Assembly: GCF_002272795.1 (NCBI RefSeq)
Contig: NZ_MLAT01000010.1
Span: 1 to 60,478, forward strand
DNA length: 60,478 nucleotides
Direction of reading: 5' to 3'
DNA from: Helicobacter sp. 13S00482-2
Lineage (GTDB): Bacteria > Campylobacterota > Campylobacteria > Campylobacterales > Helicobacteraceae
The notes below the pieces were generated by a model. That model saw only the letters and a list, made by a program, of their open reading frames with translations. It searched no databases and had not been told where the DNA came from. The translations under genes were made by a program, and so were the position numbers. Of the stretch, positions 26,269 to 35,045 are shown piece by piece (within the stretch, counting starts at the first letter, position 1; each line of letters opens with the position of its first letter).

Positions 26269-28815
26269 TTATAAGTAATTTACCAAAGACATTTGATTGA
26301 TTTTGTTAGTAGAAGCTAGAACAGCATTATAGTTTGTTGTCAGGTTCGAAAATTTATTATAAGTTTCTGCAAGGTCTGTGCCTATCGTTTCCCCTTTAAT
26401 TGAATCTACCTGAACTTTTAATATCTCATTTCTTCTGATGATATTTTCAAAGGTTTTTCCGTGAACACCGTTTAAAGATACCATTTTTTCAATATGATCA
26501 CTAAGGTGATCAAGTGCAGTTATTCCATTTTGTATGCCTATCTTTCTCATATCTTGGGTATAGTTTTTTCCTGCTGTGTCAGGCCTATAGATTCCCCTTT
26601 TGACAGAATCTATAATATCATCAATTTGCTCAAAAAAATTAACATCAGGTTGATCGATTGTGAGTGCATTGTTTGCGTTGAGACGGATAGATGAAATATC
26701 GTTTCTTGTGGCTTGTGCTGAAAAATCGCTCGTATTGTCGTTATAAAACATAAATTTCATCTTGCTGATAGAACGAATATTATCTTCTATTTGTATTTTT
26801 CCATCTCTAGTCATATGTACAGATAAAGGACCTTTGGATCTTTGGAGAATGGCTTCATAGCTGTCTTTACCATCTTGTGAGGGTTCTGTGCGGTTGCCTT
26901 CTGCTTTTATGAAGCTATCGGCAGGTTCGTTGCTATAGTTGAGTGCGATCGACATTGCGTCCATAAGTTGCTGATAGGTTACATCATCTGCTTTTGTAAT
27001 AGTAATAGCTGGAGGTTCATCATGTGGATTATAAAGAGGTATTATATATTCGGATTTATTGGGTGTTTTACTTGGAAGTTTAAGATAAGATCCTTTGTTG
27101 TCAAATAAAATTTGTGCTTGAACTGGAATGCCGTTGCTGTCTTTTAGTTTCAAGGTATATGACTGTCCATTTAAGCTTCCTCCTGCAACTTCAGAAAGTT
27201 TTGTTTCAGGTCGTGCAAAACCGCTTCCATCTGCTAAAACTTGCGAAACATTACCAGTAACTTTAGGACCTTTATTTATGAAGTAGGTTTTATCATATTC
27301 TGTTTGATAATCAGCAGGAATTCCATCTGTTTCTAAACCATTTTTATCGAATGTTTTGAATGTTATGCTTAGTCCATGTTCTCCATCAAATGGTGGATTT
27401 TTGCTATCATTTTGTTTATTTGTGACATTTTTATCAACAATGCTGATTCTTCCATTTGTTAGTTCCACGTCCATATTTCCACCAAAATGCGATTTAATAC
27501 TATCCATTAAATCTTGCATTGTGGAGTTCTCAACATTGATTTCAAGTGGTTCTATTGGATCTTGATTGATAGTCCCATCTTGATTATTTGGACGAGTCCC
27601 ACCAATAATAAGTGTGTTTGTATCAGAACCTAAAATATCTGATAATTTTGTATTTTTTGTAGCTGCAGAATTATCTTTGTCAATAAAAGCTGTAGGAATA
27701 TGTATGTATCTGAAATCATAGTCATCATCCACGCTTTTTATGCTAGATAACGATCTATCTGTTAAAAAAGGGCTTTTATTGAATGAAGTAATGCGTACTC
27801 CATTGCTTTTAAGCTCTTCAATATTGTCCACATCTTGATCGCTAGAAATTAGATGAAAATCAATGACGCTATTGCCTGGTTTTAAATCTCTTATTTCAAT
27901 TTGTCCCCAAGCGTTCATTGAGACATCCACAACTTTATTTTGAGGAGTGTTGCCGTATTCTTTTCCTATTTGCTCTAGCAAATCATTCACGGTGGTGGCA
28001 TTACTTCTGTCCTTGTATGCTTTGTCAAAACTAAATTTTGCTTTAAATGTCGAGCCATCTGGACGCACACCACGTAAATAGAAATATTCTTTGGCATCAT
28101 TGGTTGTGTCATTATCATTATCTCCTATAAGATCTCTTAATGTATCTTCAGGTTTTATATAGGCTTCTTCTGGAGCATTTCCCTTGTTGAGGGCATCCAT
28201 TATGTCAGGGTGAAGTTTGTTTTGATTGAGCATTTTGATATTTGAAGTGATGATTTTTTGCTTGTCTGAATCTCTACCAAAAAATAGTTCCTGTCCAGTT
28301 ATATTGTAGGGGACGAGGTTGTTAGAGCTGATAAGAGCATTTAGTTTTTCATCATTGCCATAGTAGTTTCCTTGAGAATCAAAAGGAGCTCTATCCACCT
28401 TACTGCCACCAAATAAAAATTCCCCGCCTATAGAGGTGTTAGCTATATTTATAATGTGATCTTTAAGTTTTTCTAAATCTTTTGCAATTGCTTCACGTGA
28501 ATTTGGAGAATGAATATCATTGGCTGCCTGAATAAGTTTGGTTTTAAACTGAACCATTACTTCAGATAATTCAGAGAGAGCTTTATCGGTATTTAATGTT
28601 GAACTTTGGGCATCTTTTGCCACATCTATACCCTGATCAAGAGTATTTTTTTCAAATTCTAGCTTGAGGTTTTGATTATTTACGCTACTATCTTGATAGC
28701 CATACTGGATCTTTAATCCTGAGGCTATTTTTGTATTCATTTCGTTGAGTTTGTTTTGGAGTACATTTTGATAATAATTCATCTGATTGTATTTTGTCCC
28801 AAAGGTTATACGCAT
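26269..28815 (-). CDS. flgL: Flagellar hook-associated protein 3 (hook-filament junction)
   Basis: FlgL joins the hook to the flagellin filament. The N-terminus (MRITFGTKYNQMNYYQNVLQ, then NTKIASGLKIQYGYQDSS) and the C-terminus (ETIGTDLAETYNKFSNLTTN, ending INQMSLVNYL) are the conserved coiled-coil D0/D1 parts shared with flagellins. The middle, roughly residues 170-720, is a large surface-exposed insertion typical of Helicobacter FlgL (about 830 aa, against about 300 in enterics). 848 residues. A sigma-54-type promoter precedes it (28859-28874), consistent with class-2 flagellar regulation through RpoN/FlgR. Confidence 0.96.
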   Translation of the reverse strand: MRITFGTKYNQMNYYQNVLQNKLNEMNTKIASGLKIQYGYQDSSVNNQNLKLEFEKNTLDQGIDVAKDAQSSTLNTDKALSELSEVMVQFKTKLIQAANDIHSPNSREAIAKDLEKLKDHIINIANTSIGGEFLFGGSKVDRAPFDSQGNYYGNDEKLNALISSNNLVPYNITGQELFFGRDSDKQKIITSNIKMLNQNKLHPDIMDALNKGNAPEEAYIKPEDTLRDLIGDNDNDTTNDAKEYFYLRGVRPDGSTFKAKFSFDKAYKDRSNATTVNDLLEQIGKEYGNTPQNKVVDVSMNAWGQIEIRDLKPGNSVIDFHLISSDQDVDNIEELKSNGVRITSFNKSPFLTDRSLSSIKSVDDDYDFRYIHIPTAFIDKDNSAATKNTKLSDILGSDTNTLIIGGTRPNNQDGTINQDPIEPLEINVENSTMQDLMDSIKSHFGGNMDVELTNGRISIVDKNVTNKQNDSKNPPFDGEHGLSITFKTFDKNGLETDGIPADYQTEYDKTYFINKGPKVTGNVSQVLADGSGFARPETKLSEVAGGSLNGQSYTLKLKDSNGIPVQAQILFDNKGSYLKLPSKTPNKSEYIIPLYNPHDEPPAITITKADDVTYQQLMDAMSIALNYSNEPADSFIKAEGNRTEPSQDGKDSYEAILQRSKGPLSVHMTRDGKIQIEDNIRSISKMKFMFYNDNTSDFSAQATRNDISSIRLNANNALTIDQPDVNFFEQIDDIIDSVKRGIYRPDTAGKNYTQDMRKIGIQNGITALDHLSDHIEKMVSLNGVHGKTFENIIRRNEILKVQVDSIKGETIGTDLAETYNKFSNLTTNYNAVLASTNKINQMSLVNYL

Positions 28816-28858
28816 TCCAAATACCTCAAAATAAGTTTAAAAATCATCTCAATACTAA

Positions 28859-28874
28859 AGCAAAAATAATTCCA
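28859..28874 (-). promoter_or_regulatory. Sigma-54 (RpoN) promoter of flgL
   Basis: On the minus strand TGGAATTATTTTTGCT has GG and GC at the exact -24/-12 spacing and TTGC at -12. The last three bases of the TGGCAC half are diverged. Transcription would start about 30 bases before the flgL start codon. Confidence 0.75.
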
Positions 28875-28960
28875 CTTATCTTTAATTGATATGATTCATC
28901 TTTGCATTAAAACTACTTGAGAAACATCGGGTTTTTTAAAAAATAATGAAATACTATTTC

Positions 28961-29374
28961 TTAATTTTCTTCATTAGGTATAGTTTCTTCTTTTATCAAA
29001 TAGGGAATCTTTTTTTTGTTCCATTGTTTATTTTTGTTAATGAGTGGTTCTTGTGAACTTGTCTGTGGCAAGGCATTGGGACGATTTTTTATATTTTGTT
29101 TTTTTCCTAGTAAATCTTCTTTTAAGGGCATATTAGTGAGATTTTGTGATGAATCTTTATTTTTAGAATTTTTGGGAAGAGGAATTCTAATTATTTTTCC
29201 ACTTGAAGTCATTTCGATTATCCCCACGGCTTTTTGAGTACGACCATCAAACAGTAAAACCTGATTATCTTTAAGAGGAATATTTGCAATGATGTCATTT
29301 TCGTCAATCATAGAATCGGCTATTAGATGAGTAAAAATAGTGCTTAAGATAATAAAAACGATACGAATTTTCAT
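28961..29374 (-). CDS. Small secreted protein, 137 aa, unrecognised
   Basis: An N-terminal signal peptide (MKIRIVFIILSTIFTHLIAD, cleavage likely after LIA) is followed by a short domain (residues about 25-70: IIANIPLKDNQVLLFDGRTQ, AVGIIEMTSSGKIIRIPL) and a disordered tail rich in Lys, Asn and Pro. The VLLFDGR and GIIEMTSSG segments look like a small beta-barrel, reminiscent of periplasmic accessory domains. I cannot name a family. It precedes flgL on the same strand with 145 bases between them, and the sigma-54 box in the gap argues for separate control. Confidence 0.75.
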   Translation of the reverse strand: MKIRIVFIILSTIFTHLIADSMIDENDIIANIPLKDNQVLLFDGRTQKAVGIIEMTSSGKIIRIPLPKNSKNKDSSQNLTNMPLKEDLLGKKQNIKNRPNALPQTSSQEPLINKNKQWNKKKIPYLIKEETIPNEEN

Positions 29375-29410
29375 AAACTGAATCTCCTGTATTTTGAAGT
29401 TTGAATATAT

Positions 29411-29416
29411 TATAAT
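29411..29416 (+). promoter_or_regulatory. -10 box of ridA
   Basis: TATAAT in ATATATTATAATGG, 30 bases before the ridA start codon. Confidence 0.5.
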
Positions 29417-29446
29417 GGAGAAAATAAAAAATTACAAGGATTAAAA

Positions 29447-29818
29447 ATGAAAATCGTTTCTTCACCCAATGCCCCAGAAGCTATAGGACCATATTCGCAA
29501 GCAATCATTTCAGGAGATATTATTTACACATCAGGGCAGATTGCACTTAGACCTGATGGATCATTTTTGGATGGAGATATTGTTTTGCAAACAAGACAGG
29601 TATTAGAAAATCTCAAACAGGTTTTGGAATCTCAAAATAGTTCTTTGAAAAAGATTATCAAGACCACAGTATTTTTATCTGATATGGATAATTTTAAGGA
29701 ACTCAATGAGGTTTATGGACAGTATTTTGGAGATCATAAACCAGCTAGGACGACCGTAGCTGTAAAAACTTTACCAAAAAATGCACTCGTTGAAATAGAG
29801 TGTATTGCACAAAAATAA
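29447..29818 (+). CDS. ridA: RidA/YjgF reactive-intermediate deaminase
   Basis: Hydrolyses reactive enamine/imine intermediates released by PLP enzymes, protecting other PLP enzymes from damage. The family signature is clear: APEAIGPYSQAI near the N-terminus (residues 8-19), SGQIALRPDGS at about 30-40 and the C-terminal PARTTVAVKTLPKNALVEIE with the catalytic Arg and Glu. 123 residues, trimeric in known members. It stands as a single gene between divergent/convergent neighbours. H. pylori HP0944 is the recalled homologue, elsewhere on that chromosome. Confidence 0.96.
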   Translation: MKIVSSPNAPEAIGPYSQAIISGDIIYTSGQIALRPDGSFLDGDIVLQTRQVLENLKQVLESQNSSLKKIIKTTVFLSDMDNFKELNEVYGQYFGDHKPARTTVAVKTLPKNALVEIECIAQK

Positions 29819-29849
29819 AAGTTTAAACTAAAAATCAGATTCTATCATG

Positions 29850-29855
29850 TATAAT
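29850..29855 (+). promoter_or_regulatory. -10 box of the rplU-rpmA operon
   Basis: TATAAT in CATGTATAATCGC, 75 bases upstream of rplU. The leader between contains CCTAG-AACT-CTGGG (about 29882-29895), a short hairpin that could serve L21/L27 autoregulation, though it is weak. Confidence 0.6.
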
Positions 29856-29929
29856 CGCACACTTGTTTCGCACCAAAAAAGCCTAGAACTCTGGGGCGTC
29901 TCAAAAGAATAACTTCGCAAGGAAAAGCA

Positions 29930-30241
29930 ATGTATGCAGTATTTAAGAATGGAGGCAAACAATACAAGGTCAAAGAAGGGGATATTGTCCTGCTTGATAA
30001 AATGAACCTTGAGCCAAAGTCAAAATTAGAAGTTAATGAAGTTTTAGCTATTTCTAACGAAGATAAATTTAGTCTTGGAACTCCTTTTGTAAAAGGGGCT
30101 AAAATTGAGATTGAAGTTATTAACGAAGGTAGAGCAAAAAAGGTCATTACTTTTAAGAAGAGAAGAAGAAAAGATAGCAAAACCAAAAGAGGTTTCAGGC
30201 GAGATTTTACTCGAGTAAGAATTTTGAAGATTGTAGGATAA
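29930..30241 (+). CDS. rplU: 50S ribosomal protein L21
   Basis: Binds 23S rRNA in domain I, next to L20. Begins [18 protein letters not shown], the universal L21 signature, and ends with a strongly basic region ([20 protein letters not shown]). 103 residues is standard. The start follows a good AAGGAAAAGC site. It is 10 bases before rpmA, the order conserved in almost all bacteria, and shares its terminator. Confidence 0.99.
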   Translation: MYAVFKNGGKQYKVKEGDIVLLDKMNLEPKSKLEVNEVLAISNEDKFSLGTPFVKGAKIEIEVINEGRAKKVITFKKRRRKDSKTKRGFRRDFTRVRILKIVG

Positions 30242-30251
30242 GGAGCAAAGC

Positions 30252-30506
30252 ATGGCACACAAAAAAGGTCAGGGAAGTACTCAGAATAACCGTGATTCGG
30301 CAGGTAGAAGATTAGGTGTAAAGAAGTTTGGTTCTCAATTTGTTAGAGCTGGGAATATTATCATCAGACAAAGAGGAACAAAAGTTCATCCTGGCTTGAA
30401 TGTAGGTATGGGCAAAGATCATACTATCTTTGCTTTAGTAGATGGAATTGTGAAGTTTCAACAGAAAGATAAATATCGCAAAAAAGTTTCTGTTATTTCT
30501 GCGTAA
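30252..30506 (+). CDS. rpmA: 50S ribosomal protein L27
   Basis: Located at the peptidyl-transferase centre, where its N-terminus reaches the tRNA ends. Reads [20 protein letters not shown] with the usual [20 protein letters not shown] following. The N-terminus starts directly with AHKKG, so there is no Firmicute-type cleavable extension. 84 residues. A strong terminator lies 22 bases after the stop. Confidence 0.99.
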   Translation: MAHKKGQGSTQNNRDSAGRRLGVKKFGSQFVRAGNIIIRQRGTKVHPGLNVGMGKDHTIFALVDGIVKFQQKDKYRKKVSVISA

Positions 30507-30527
30507 TTCATAAAGTTACAGAAAAAT

Positions 30528-30549
30528 ATTTCCTCAGGGAAATTTTTTT
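30528..30549 (+). terminator. Intrinsic terminator of rplU-rpmA
   Basis: Stem ATTTCC / GGAAAT around TCAG, followed by an unbroken run of T and a TTCTTCTTC tail. Confidence 0.75.
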
Positions 30550-30632
30550 CTTCTTCGGTCTGCTCTTCTAGAAAAAACAAATCATTTTTTTTTGATAGCT
30601 TTTTTGTTTTTAACTTAGTAAGAAGGATATTA

Positions 30633-31529
30633 ATGCAATATAAGTTTTTTGGTCCGAGTTGTTTGAAGGATAGCAAATCAAAAGTTACTATCAGTCGTTA
30701 TGTTCGGTATTATCTCAGAAAGATTATTTTTTATCCTTATGTTAAAAAATTTGAAAAATTTGTCAATGCTGATTTGTTTTTTATTGATTTTTTTCAAAAA
30801 TATCCTGTTGCTGATTATGTTGTTATAAAACGTTTTTGTAATAAAAATTTTAACGCAACACAAAGATATAATCACGTGATCTCGGATTTATCTTTTATGC
30901 AAAGACTTTATTCTAAGACCGGTACTTGTCTGTGGAAAAAAAGAGTAGAAGTTTGGAGTATTAAAAATGAAGATGAGATTTTATACAAATTATTTTTAGA
31001 AAAAAATATAGAAACATCAGAGGAGGGGTTTTGGGCATTGGTTTTGCGAGATAAGGGTGAAACCAGAATCTATCAGGCGACATTCACCATTACTCCTGAT
31101 AATAACTTCTTAATAGCTTCTGTGCAAGGCTCTAGAGAGAGTGGAGCAAATGAAGAGATGAAAGTTTTGACAAAAAAATTATTTGGATTACGTCCTTCAT
31201 CATTTTTGATAGAAGTTTTAAAAATCCTAACAAGAGCATTTGGATGCAATCAAACATTAGGTATTTCTCCATCATTACAGATTCGATCAACAAAAGGATT
31301 AAAAAAAGGTTTTTATGCCGATTACGACAGAATATGGCTGGAGTCATATGGTGAGTTAATAACAGTATCTGGCCATCATTATTATTGTTTGGCACATAAA
31401 CAAAAGAGTATTGAGGAAGTTTCAAGCAATAAACGTTTGATGTATAAAAGGCGTTTTGAAATGTTAAGACAAATAGAAGACGTTTGTAATGAAAAATTTA
31501 AAAATTCTTTAGTTTTGACTATTAAGTGA
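30633..31529 (+). CDS. VirK/YbjX (DUF535) family protein
   Basis: 298 residues with the DUF535 layout: an N-terminal basic region (YVRYYLRKIIFYPYVKKF), ending RPSSFLIEVLKILTRAFGC-type helix, and the C-terminal GISPSLQIRS and GFYADYDRIWLES blocks typical of the family. DUF535 proteins include VirK of enteric pathogens, linked to envelope integrity and antimicrobial peptide resistance, but the molecular activity is unknown. The sequence is not secreted (no signal peptide). It lies between rpmA and obg. In H. pylori I recall the dpp transport genes in this interval, so the gene is an accessory insertion here. A GAAGGA site precedes the ATG. Confidence 0.82.
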   Translation: MQYKFFGPSCLKDSKSKVTISRYVRYYLRKIIFYPYVKKFEKFVNADLFFIDFFQKYPVADYVVIKRFCNKNFNATQRYNHVISDLSFMQRLYSKTGTCLWKKRVEVWSIKNEDEILYKLFLEKNIETSEEGFWALVLRDKGETRIYQATFTITPDNNFLIASVQGSRESGANEEMKVLTKKLFGLRPSSFLIEVLKILTRAFGCNQTLGISPSLQIRSTKGLKKGFYADYDRIWLESYGELITVSGHHYYCLAHKQKSIEEVSSNKRLMYKRRFEMLRQIEDVCNEKFKNSLVLTIK

Positions 31530-31535
31530 GCACTG

Positions 31536-32642
31536 ATGTTTATTGATAATGTGGATATTTTTATTTTTTCAGGAAATGGTGGAGCGGGTGCTGTTAGTTT
31601 TAGAAGAGAAAAATTTGTTCTCAATGGTGGTCCAGATGGTGGAGATGGTGGAGATGGTGGAGATGTATATTTTGAGATTGATAGAAATACTGACACACTT
31701 TCAAGATTTCGTGGCACTAAACATTATCGAGCAAAAAATGGCCAGCCTGGTGGAGGGAAAAAATGTAGTGGCAAGAGGGGAGAAGACATTATCATAAAGA
31801 TTCCTCCAGGTACGCAAATATTTGATTTTGAAACAAATGAGTTACTCTATGATTTCACAACACAAACAGATAAAGTAAAAGTTCTTAAAGGGGGAAAAGG
31901 CGGACTTGGAAATGCGAGATTTAAAAATTCTGTGAATCAAAGACCCACTTATGCACAAAGTGGGTTACCTGGTGTTGAGTGTCATATTCGTCTTGAGCTA
32001 AAAATGATTGCTGATGTCGGTCTTGTTGGTTTTCCAAATGTTGGAAAATCCACACTGATTTCTACTCTTTCAAATGCAAAACCAGAGATAGCGAATTATG
32101 AATTCACAACTCTGGTACCCAATCTTGGGGTTGTAGAAATTGATGAGATGAACTCTTTTGTTATGGCTGATATTCCAGGTATCATAGATGGTGCTAGTGA
32201 AGGAAGGGGATTGGGAATAGAGTTTTTAAGACACATAGAAAGAACAAAGATTTTGCTTTTTGTGCTCGAGGTTGGAGGGCATAGAAAACTCCTAGATCAA
32301 TATGAAAAACTTCAAATGGAATTAGGGAATTTTTCAGACGACCTTGCTAAAAGACCATTTGGGATTGTTTTGAGCAAAGTAGATATTTTAGAGACTAGCT
32401 CTAGCGAAATTGAAGAATTTTACAAATTTTTTAAAATGAAATCTTCTATCTGTAATGATTTTTCGTTAGATCAAAAGTGGGGTTATTTATTCAGAGAAGA
32501 ATTTTTCAATAACAGCATTGAAGATGTCATTAGCCCACTGTTTGTGTTACCAATTTCCTCTTCTGTTCATATCAATACAGATACATTAAAGTTTATTTTA
32601 TTGAAAATTTTGGCAGCAATATCTAAATGTTCAATGATTTAA
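31536..32642 (+). CDS. obg: Obg/CgtA GTPase
   Basis: Essential GTPase acting in 50S ribosome maturation and stress control. The N-terminal glycine-rich Obg domain is present ([35 protein letters not shown]). The G domain follows with GFPNVGKST (G1, residues about 166-174), FTTLVPNLG (G2), [16 protein letters not shown] (G3) and LSKVD in place of the usual NKxD (G4). A short C-terminal extension follows. 368 residues. It begins 6 bases after the previous stop and is followed by fmt. Confidence 0.97.
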   Translation: MFIDNVDIFIFSGNGGAGAVSFRREKFVLNGGPDGGDGGDGGDVYFEIDRNTDTLSRFRGTKHYRAKNGQPGGGKKCSGKRGEDIIIKIPPGTQIFDFETNELLYDFTTQTDKVKVLKGGKGGLGNARFKNSVNQRPTYAQSGLPGVECHIRLELKMIADVGLVGFPNVGKSTLISTLSNAKPEIANYEFTTLVPNLGVVEIDEMNSFVMADIPGIIDGASEGRGLGIEFLRHIERTKILLFVLEVGGHRKLLDQYEKLQMELGNFSDDLAKRPFGIVLSKVDILETSSSEIEEFYKFFKMKSSICNDFSLDQKWGYLFREEFFNNSIEDVISPLFVLPISSSVHINTDTLKFILLKILAAISKCSMI

Positions 32643-32662
32643 CTTGCATAATAAGGAATTGA

Positions 32663-33574
32663 ATGAAAGTTTTGTTTATGGGGACTCCTTACTTTGCTAG
32701 AATCATTTTAGAGAGATTGATAGATGATTCTGATTTGGAGATTGTAGGGTTATTTGCTCAGCCAGATAAACCTTTTGGTAGAAAACAAGAATTAAAATCT
32801 CCAGATACCAAAGAATTTTTGATTCAAAGAAAAGAAAAAATTCCAATTTTTCAACCCAAAGTCTTAAATGAAGAATGCGTGGATATTATTTCAAATCTAG
32901 CACCAGATGTGATTTTGGTGGTTGCATATGGAAAAATATTACCCAAAAATATTTTGTCATTGAGTAGATGTATCAATATTCACGCTTCTATTTTGCCTAA
33001 ATATCGGGGAGCATCGCCGATACATGAAATGATCTTAAATGATGAAAGTCATTATGGTGTAAGTATTATCAATATGGAAGAATCCCTTGATAGTGGGGAT
33101 ATTCTAGGAATAGATTCTTTTGAAGTAAAAGAATATATGGATATTGAATCTTTGAGTGAAGTTTTAGCACATATCGGTGCAAACCTAGTTTTAAAAGTGC
33201 TGAAAAACTTAAGAGATATCGAGCCTATTAAGCAGGTTCATTCTCAAAGTTCATATTGTAAGAAAATACTAAAAGAGGATGGATTGATTGATTTTAAAAA
33301 TGCCAAAAAGATATTTTTAAAATCATTGGCTTATGTATCTTGGCCTAATGTATTTTTAAAAAATGGTTTGAAACTTTTTGGAATAAAAGTACTACATGAC
33401 GATAAAAACTTTCAGCCTGGGGAGATCTTGGAAATTGATGGAGATGAAATTGTGGTGGGATGTGAAAAAGGTGCTATAAAAATAGCAATGCTACAATTTC
33501 CAGGAAAACAAAAAATATCTGCAACTGCCTATATCAGAGGTAAAAGATTCAGCATTGGTGATCGATTACAATAA
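32663..33574 (+). CDS. fmt: Methionyl-tRNA formyltransferase
   Basis: Formylates initiator Met-tRNA using 10-formyl-tetrahydrofolate. Contains MGTPYFARIILERL at the start, the folate/catalytic segment CINIHASILPKYRGASPI (Asn and His near residue 108) and later GVSIINMEESLDSGDIL with the active-site Asp. The C-terminal OB-like domain is present. 303 residues. It starts 20 bases after obg, whereas in H. pylori the two are far apart, so this marks a breakpoint in gene order. Confidence 0.96.
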   Translation: MKVLFMGTPYFARIILERLIDDSDLEIVGLFAQPDKPFGRKQELKSPDTKEFLIQRKEKIPIFQPKVLNEECVDIISNLAPDVILVVAYGKILPKNILSLSRCINIHASILPKYRGASPIHEMILNDESHYGVSIINMEESLDSGDILGIDSFEVKEYMDIESLSEVLAHIGANLVLKVLKNLRDIEPIKQVHSQSSYCKKILKEDGLIDFKNAKKIFLKSLAYVSWPNVFLKNGLKLFGIKVLHDDKNFQPGEILEIDGDEIVVGCEKGAIKIAMLQFPGKQKISATAYIRGKRFSIGDRLQ

Positions 33575-33611
33575 AAAATCATTGATTCATTAAAGGAAAA
33601 GTATAATACAA

Positions 33612-34241
33612 ATGAAAATCATACATTTTGATGAATTACCATCAACCCAGATATATTTAAGAGAACAATTGGAATTAGGGGCACTTACATCTCCTATTTG
33701 CGTGATTGCAAAAAAACAAAGTGCAGGAATTGGAAGTAGGGGCAATACTTGGAAGCAAGTCAAAAATGCCCTTACATTTTCTTTTTCTTTTGAAAAATCT
33801 ACCTTGCCCCAGGATTTACCTATTCAAAGTGCCTCTATTTTTTTTGGATTTATTTTTAAACAAGCTCTTGCTTGTATTGGGTTTGATGTATGGTTGAAGT
33901 GGCCAAATGATATTTATTTTGGAGATAGCAAAGTTGCTGGCATTATTGTAAATGTATGGAAAGATCACTTGATTTGTGGAATCGGTTTAAATATTAATGC
34001 AGATAATTTTTCATCTTTACAAAAAAATATTGACAAAGCCGAACTTTTAGATATTTTTTTTGAAAAAATCAAAAATACCATTAAATGGAAGGATATTTTT
34101 AGTAAATATGAGTTAGAATTTTATAGAAATTTCGGTTTCACATTCCATTATAGAGATCGCAAATTAGAACTAAAACAGGCTAGATTGCTTCTAGATGGAG
34201 GGATAGAGATAGATGGCGAAAAAATTTATAGCTTTAGATAA
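33612..34241 (+). CDS. birA: Biotin-protein ligase, non-regulatory
   Basis: Attaches biotin to the carboxyl-carrier protein of acetyl-CoA carboxylase. The biotinyl-AMP loop appears as SAGIGSRGNTW (the GRGRxGR equivalent, residues about 40-50). It is followed by SFSFEKS and the LKWPNDIYFGDSKVAGI block (Lys and Asp) and GIGLNIN. At 209 residues there is no helix-turn-helix domain, so it cannot repress a bio operon the way E. coli BirA does. The presence of bioV in the same window suggests biotin is made as well as used. Confidence 0.94.
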   Translation: MKIIHFDELPSTQIYLREQLELGALTSPICVIAKKQSAGIGSRGNTWKQVKNALTFSFSFEKSTLPQDLPIQSASIFFGFIFKQALACIGFDVWLKWPNDIYFGDSKVAGIIVNVWKDHLICGIGLNINADNFSSLQKNIDKAELLDIFFEKIKNTIKWKDIFSKYELEFYRNFGFTFHYRDRKLELKQARLLLDGGIEIDGEKIYSFR

Positions 34242-34255
34242 ATTGAGGTGGTAAT

Positions 34256-35044
34256 ATGTGTGAGATTATAGCAGTTGCAAATCAAAAAGGCGGAGTAGGC
34301 AAAACTACTACAGCAGTTAATTTAGCAGCCTCTTTGGCGTTGGCTGAAAAAAATGTGTTGTTAATAGATTTTGATCCGCAATCAAATGCCACAACGAGTC
34401 TAGGTTTTCGCAAAAATGATATTGAATTTGATATTTATCACGTATTGATGGGAACAAAAAAGCTTTCTCAAATCATCAAAGAAACAGAGATGCCTTTTAT
34501 GCATTTAGCACCCTCAAATATTGGATTGGTCGGGATTGAAAAAGAATTTTATAACAAAAAAAATGCCGGTAGAGAACTGATACTCAAAAAGAAAGTTCAA
34601 GAAGTTGTGGACTCTTATGATTTTATTATTATTGATTCCCCACCTGCACTAGGACCTTTGACTATCAACGCTCTTTCAGTTGCTAATTCTGTTATTATCC
34701 CAATTCAATGTGAGTTTTTTGCATTAGAAGGCTTGGCACAACTTCTCAGTACGATAAAGATTTTACGTGATTCAATCAATCCAAATTTGAAGATCAAAGG
34801 ATTTTTACCCACGATGTACTCATCTCAAAATAATCTTTCTAAACAAGTTTTTTCTGATTTATCTCAACATTTTGATGAGAAACTATTTAAGGACAAAGAC
34901 ACTAGTAAGTATATCATTGTTCCTAGAAGCATAAAACTCGCAGAATCTCCAAGTTTTGGAAAACCTGTTTTGTTATATGATGTTAAATCAAATGGAAGTG
35001 TTGCTTATCAAGCCTTAGCGCAGACAATACTCCAGGGGGCGTGA
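34256..35044 (+). CDS. parA: Chromosome-partitioning ATPase ParA (Soj)
   Basis: A deviant Walker A ATPase that dimerises on DNA and moves ParB-parS complexes. ANQKGGVGKTTTAVNLA carries the signature K11 and K16. DFDPQSNATTS (A') and IIIDSPPALGPLT (B) follow. 262 residues without an N-terminal DNA-binding extension, i.e. the chromosomal type. It begins 14 bases after birA and is followed 1 base later by parB. Confidence 0.97.
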   Translation: MCEIIAVANQKGGVGKTTTAVNLAASLALAEKNVLLIDFDPQSNATTSLGFRKNDIEFDIYHVLMGTKKLSQIIKETEMPFMHLAPSNIGLVGIEKEFYNKKNAGRELILKKKVQEVVDSYDFIIIDSPPALGPLTINALSVANSVIIPIQCEFFALEGLAQLLSTIKILRDSINPNLKIKGFLPTMYSSQNNLSKQVFSDLSQHFDEKLFKDKDTSKYIIVPRSIKLAESPSFGKPVLLYDVKSNGSVAYQALAQTILQGA

Positions 35045-35045
35045 T

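Noticed and set aside
31132-31717. 97- and 111-codon minus frames opposite the VirK-like gene and obg
   Set aside because: Lie entirely within well-supported plus-strand genes. The Pro/Ser-rich composition is the reverse of the Gly-rich Obg domain.
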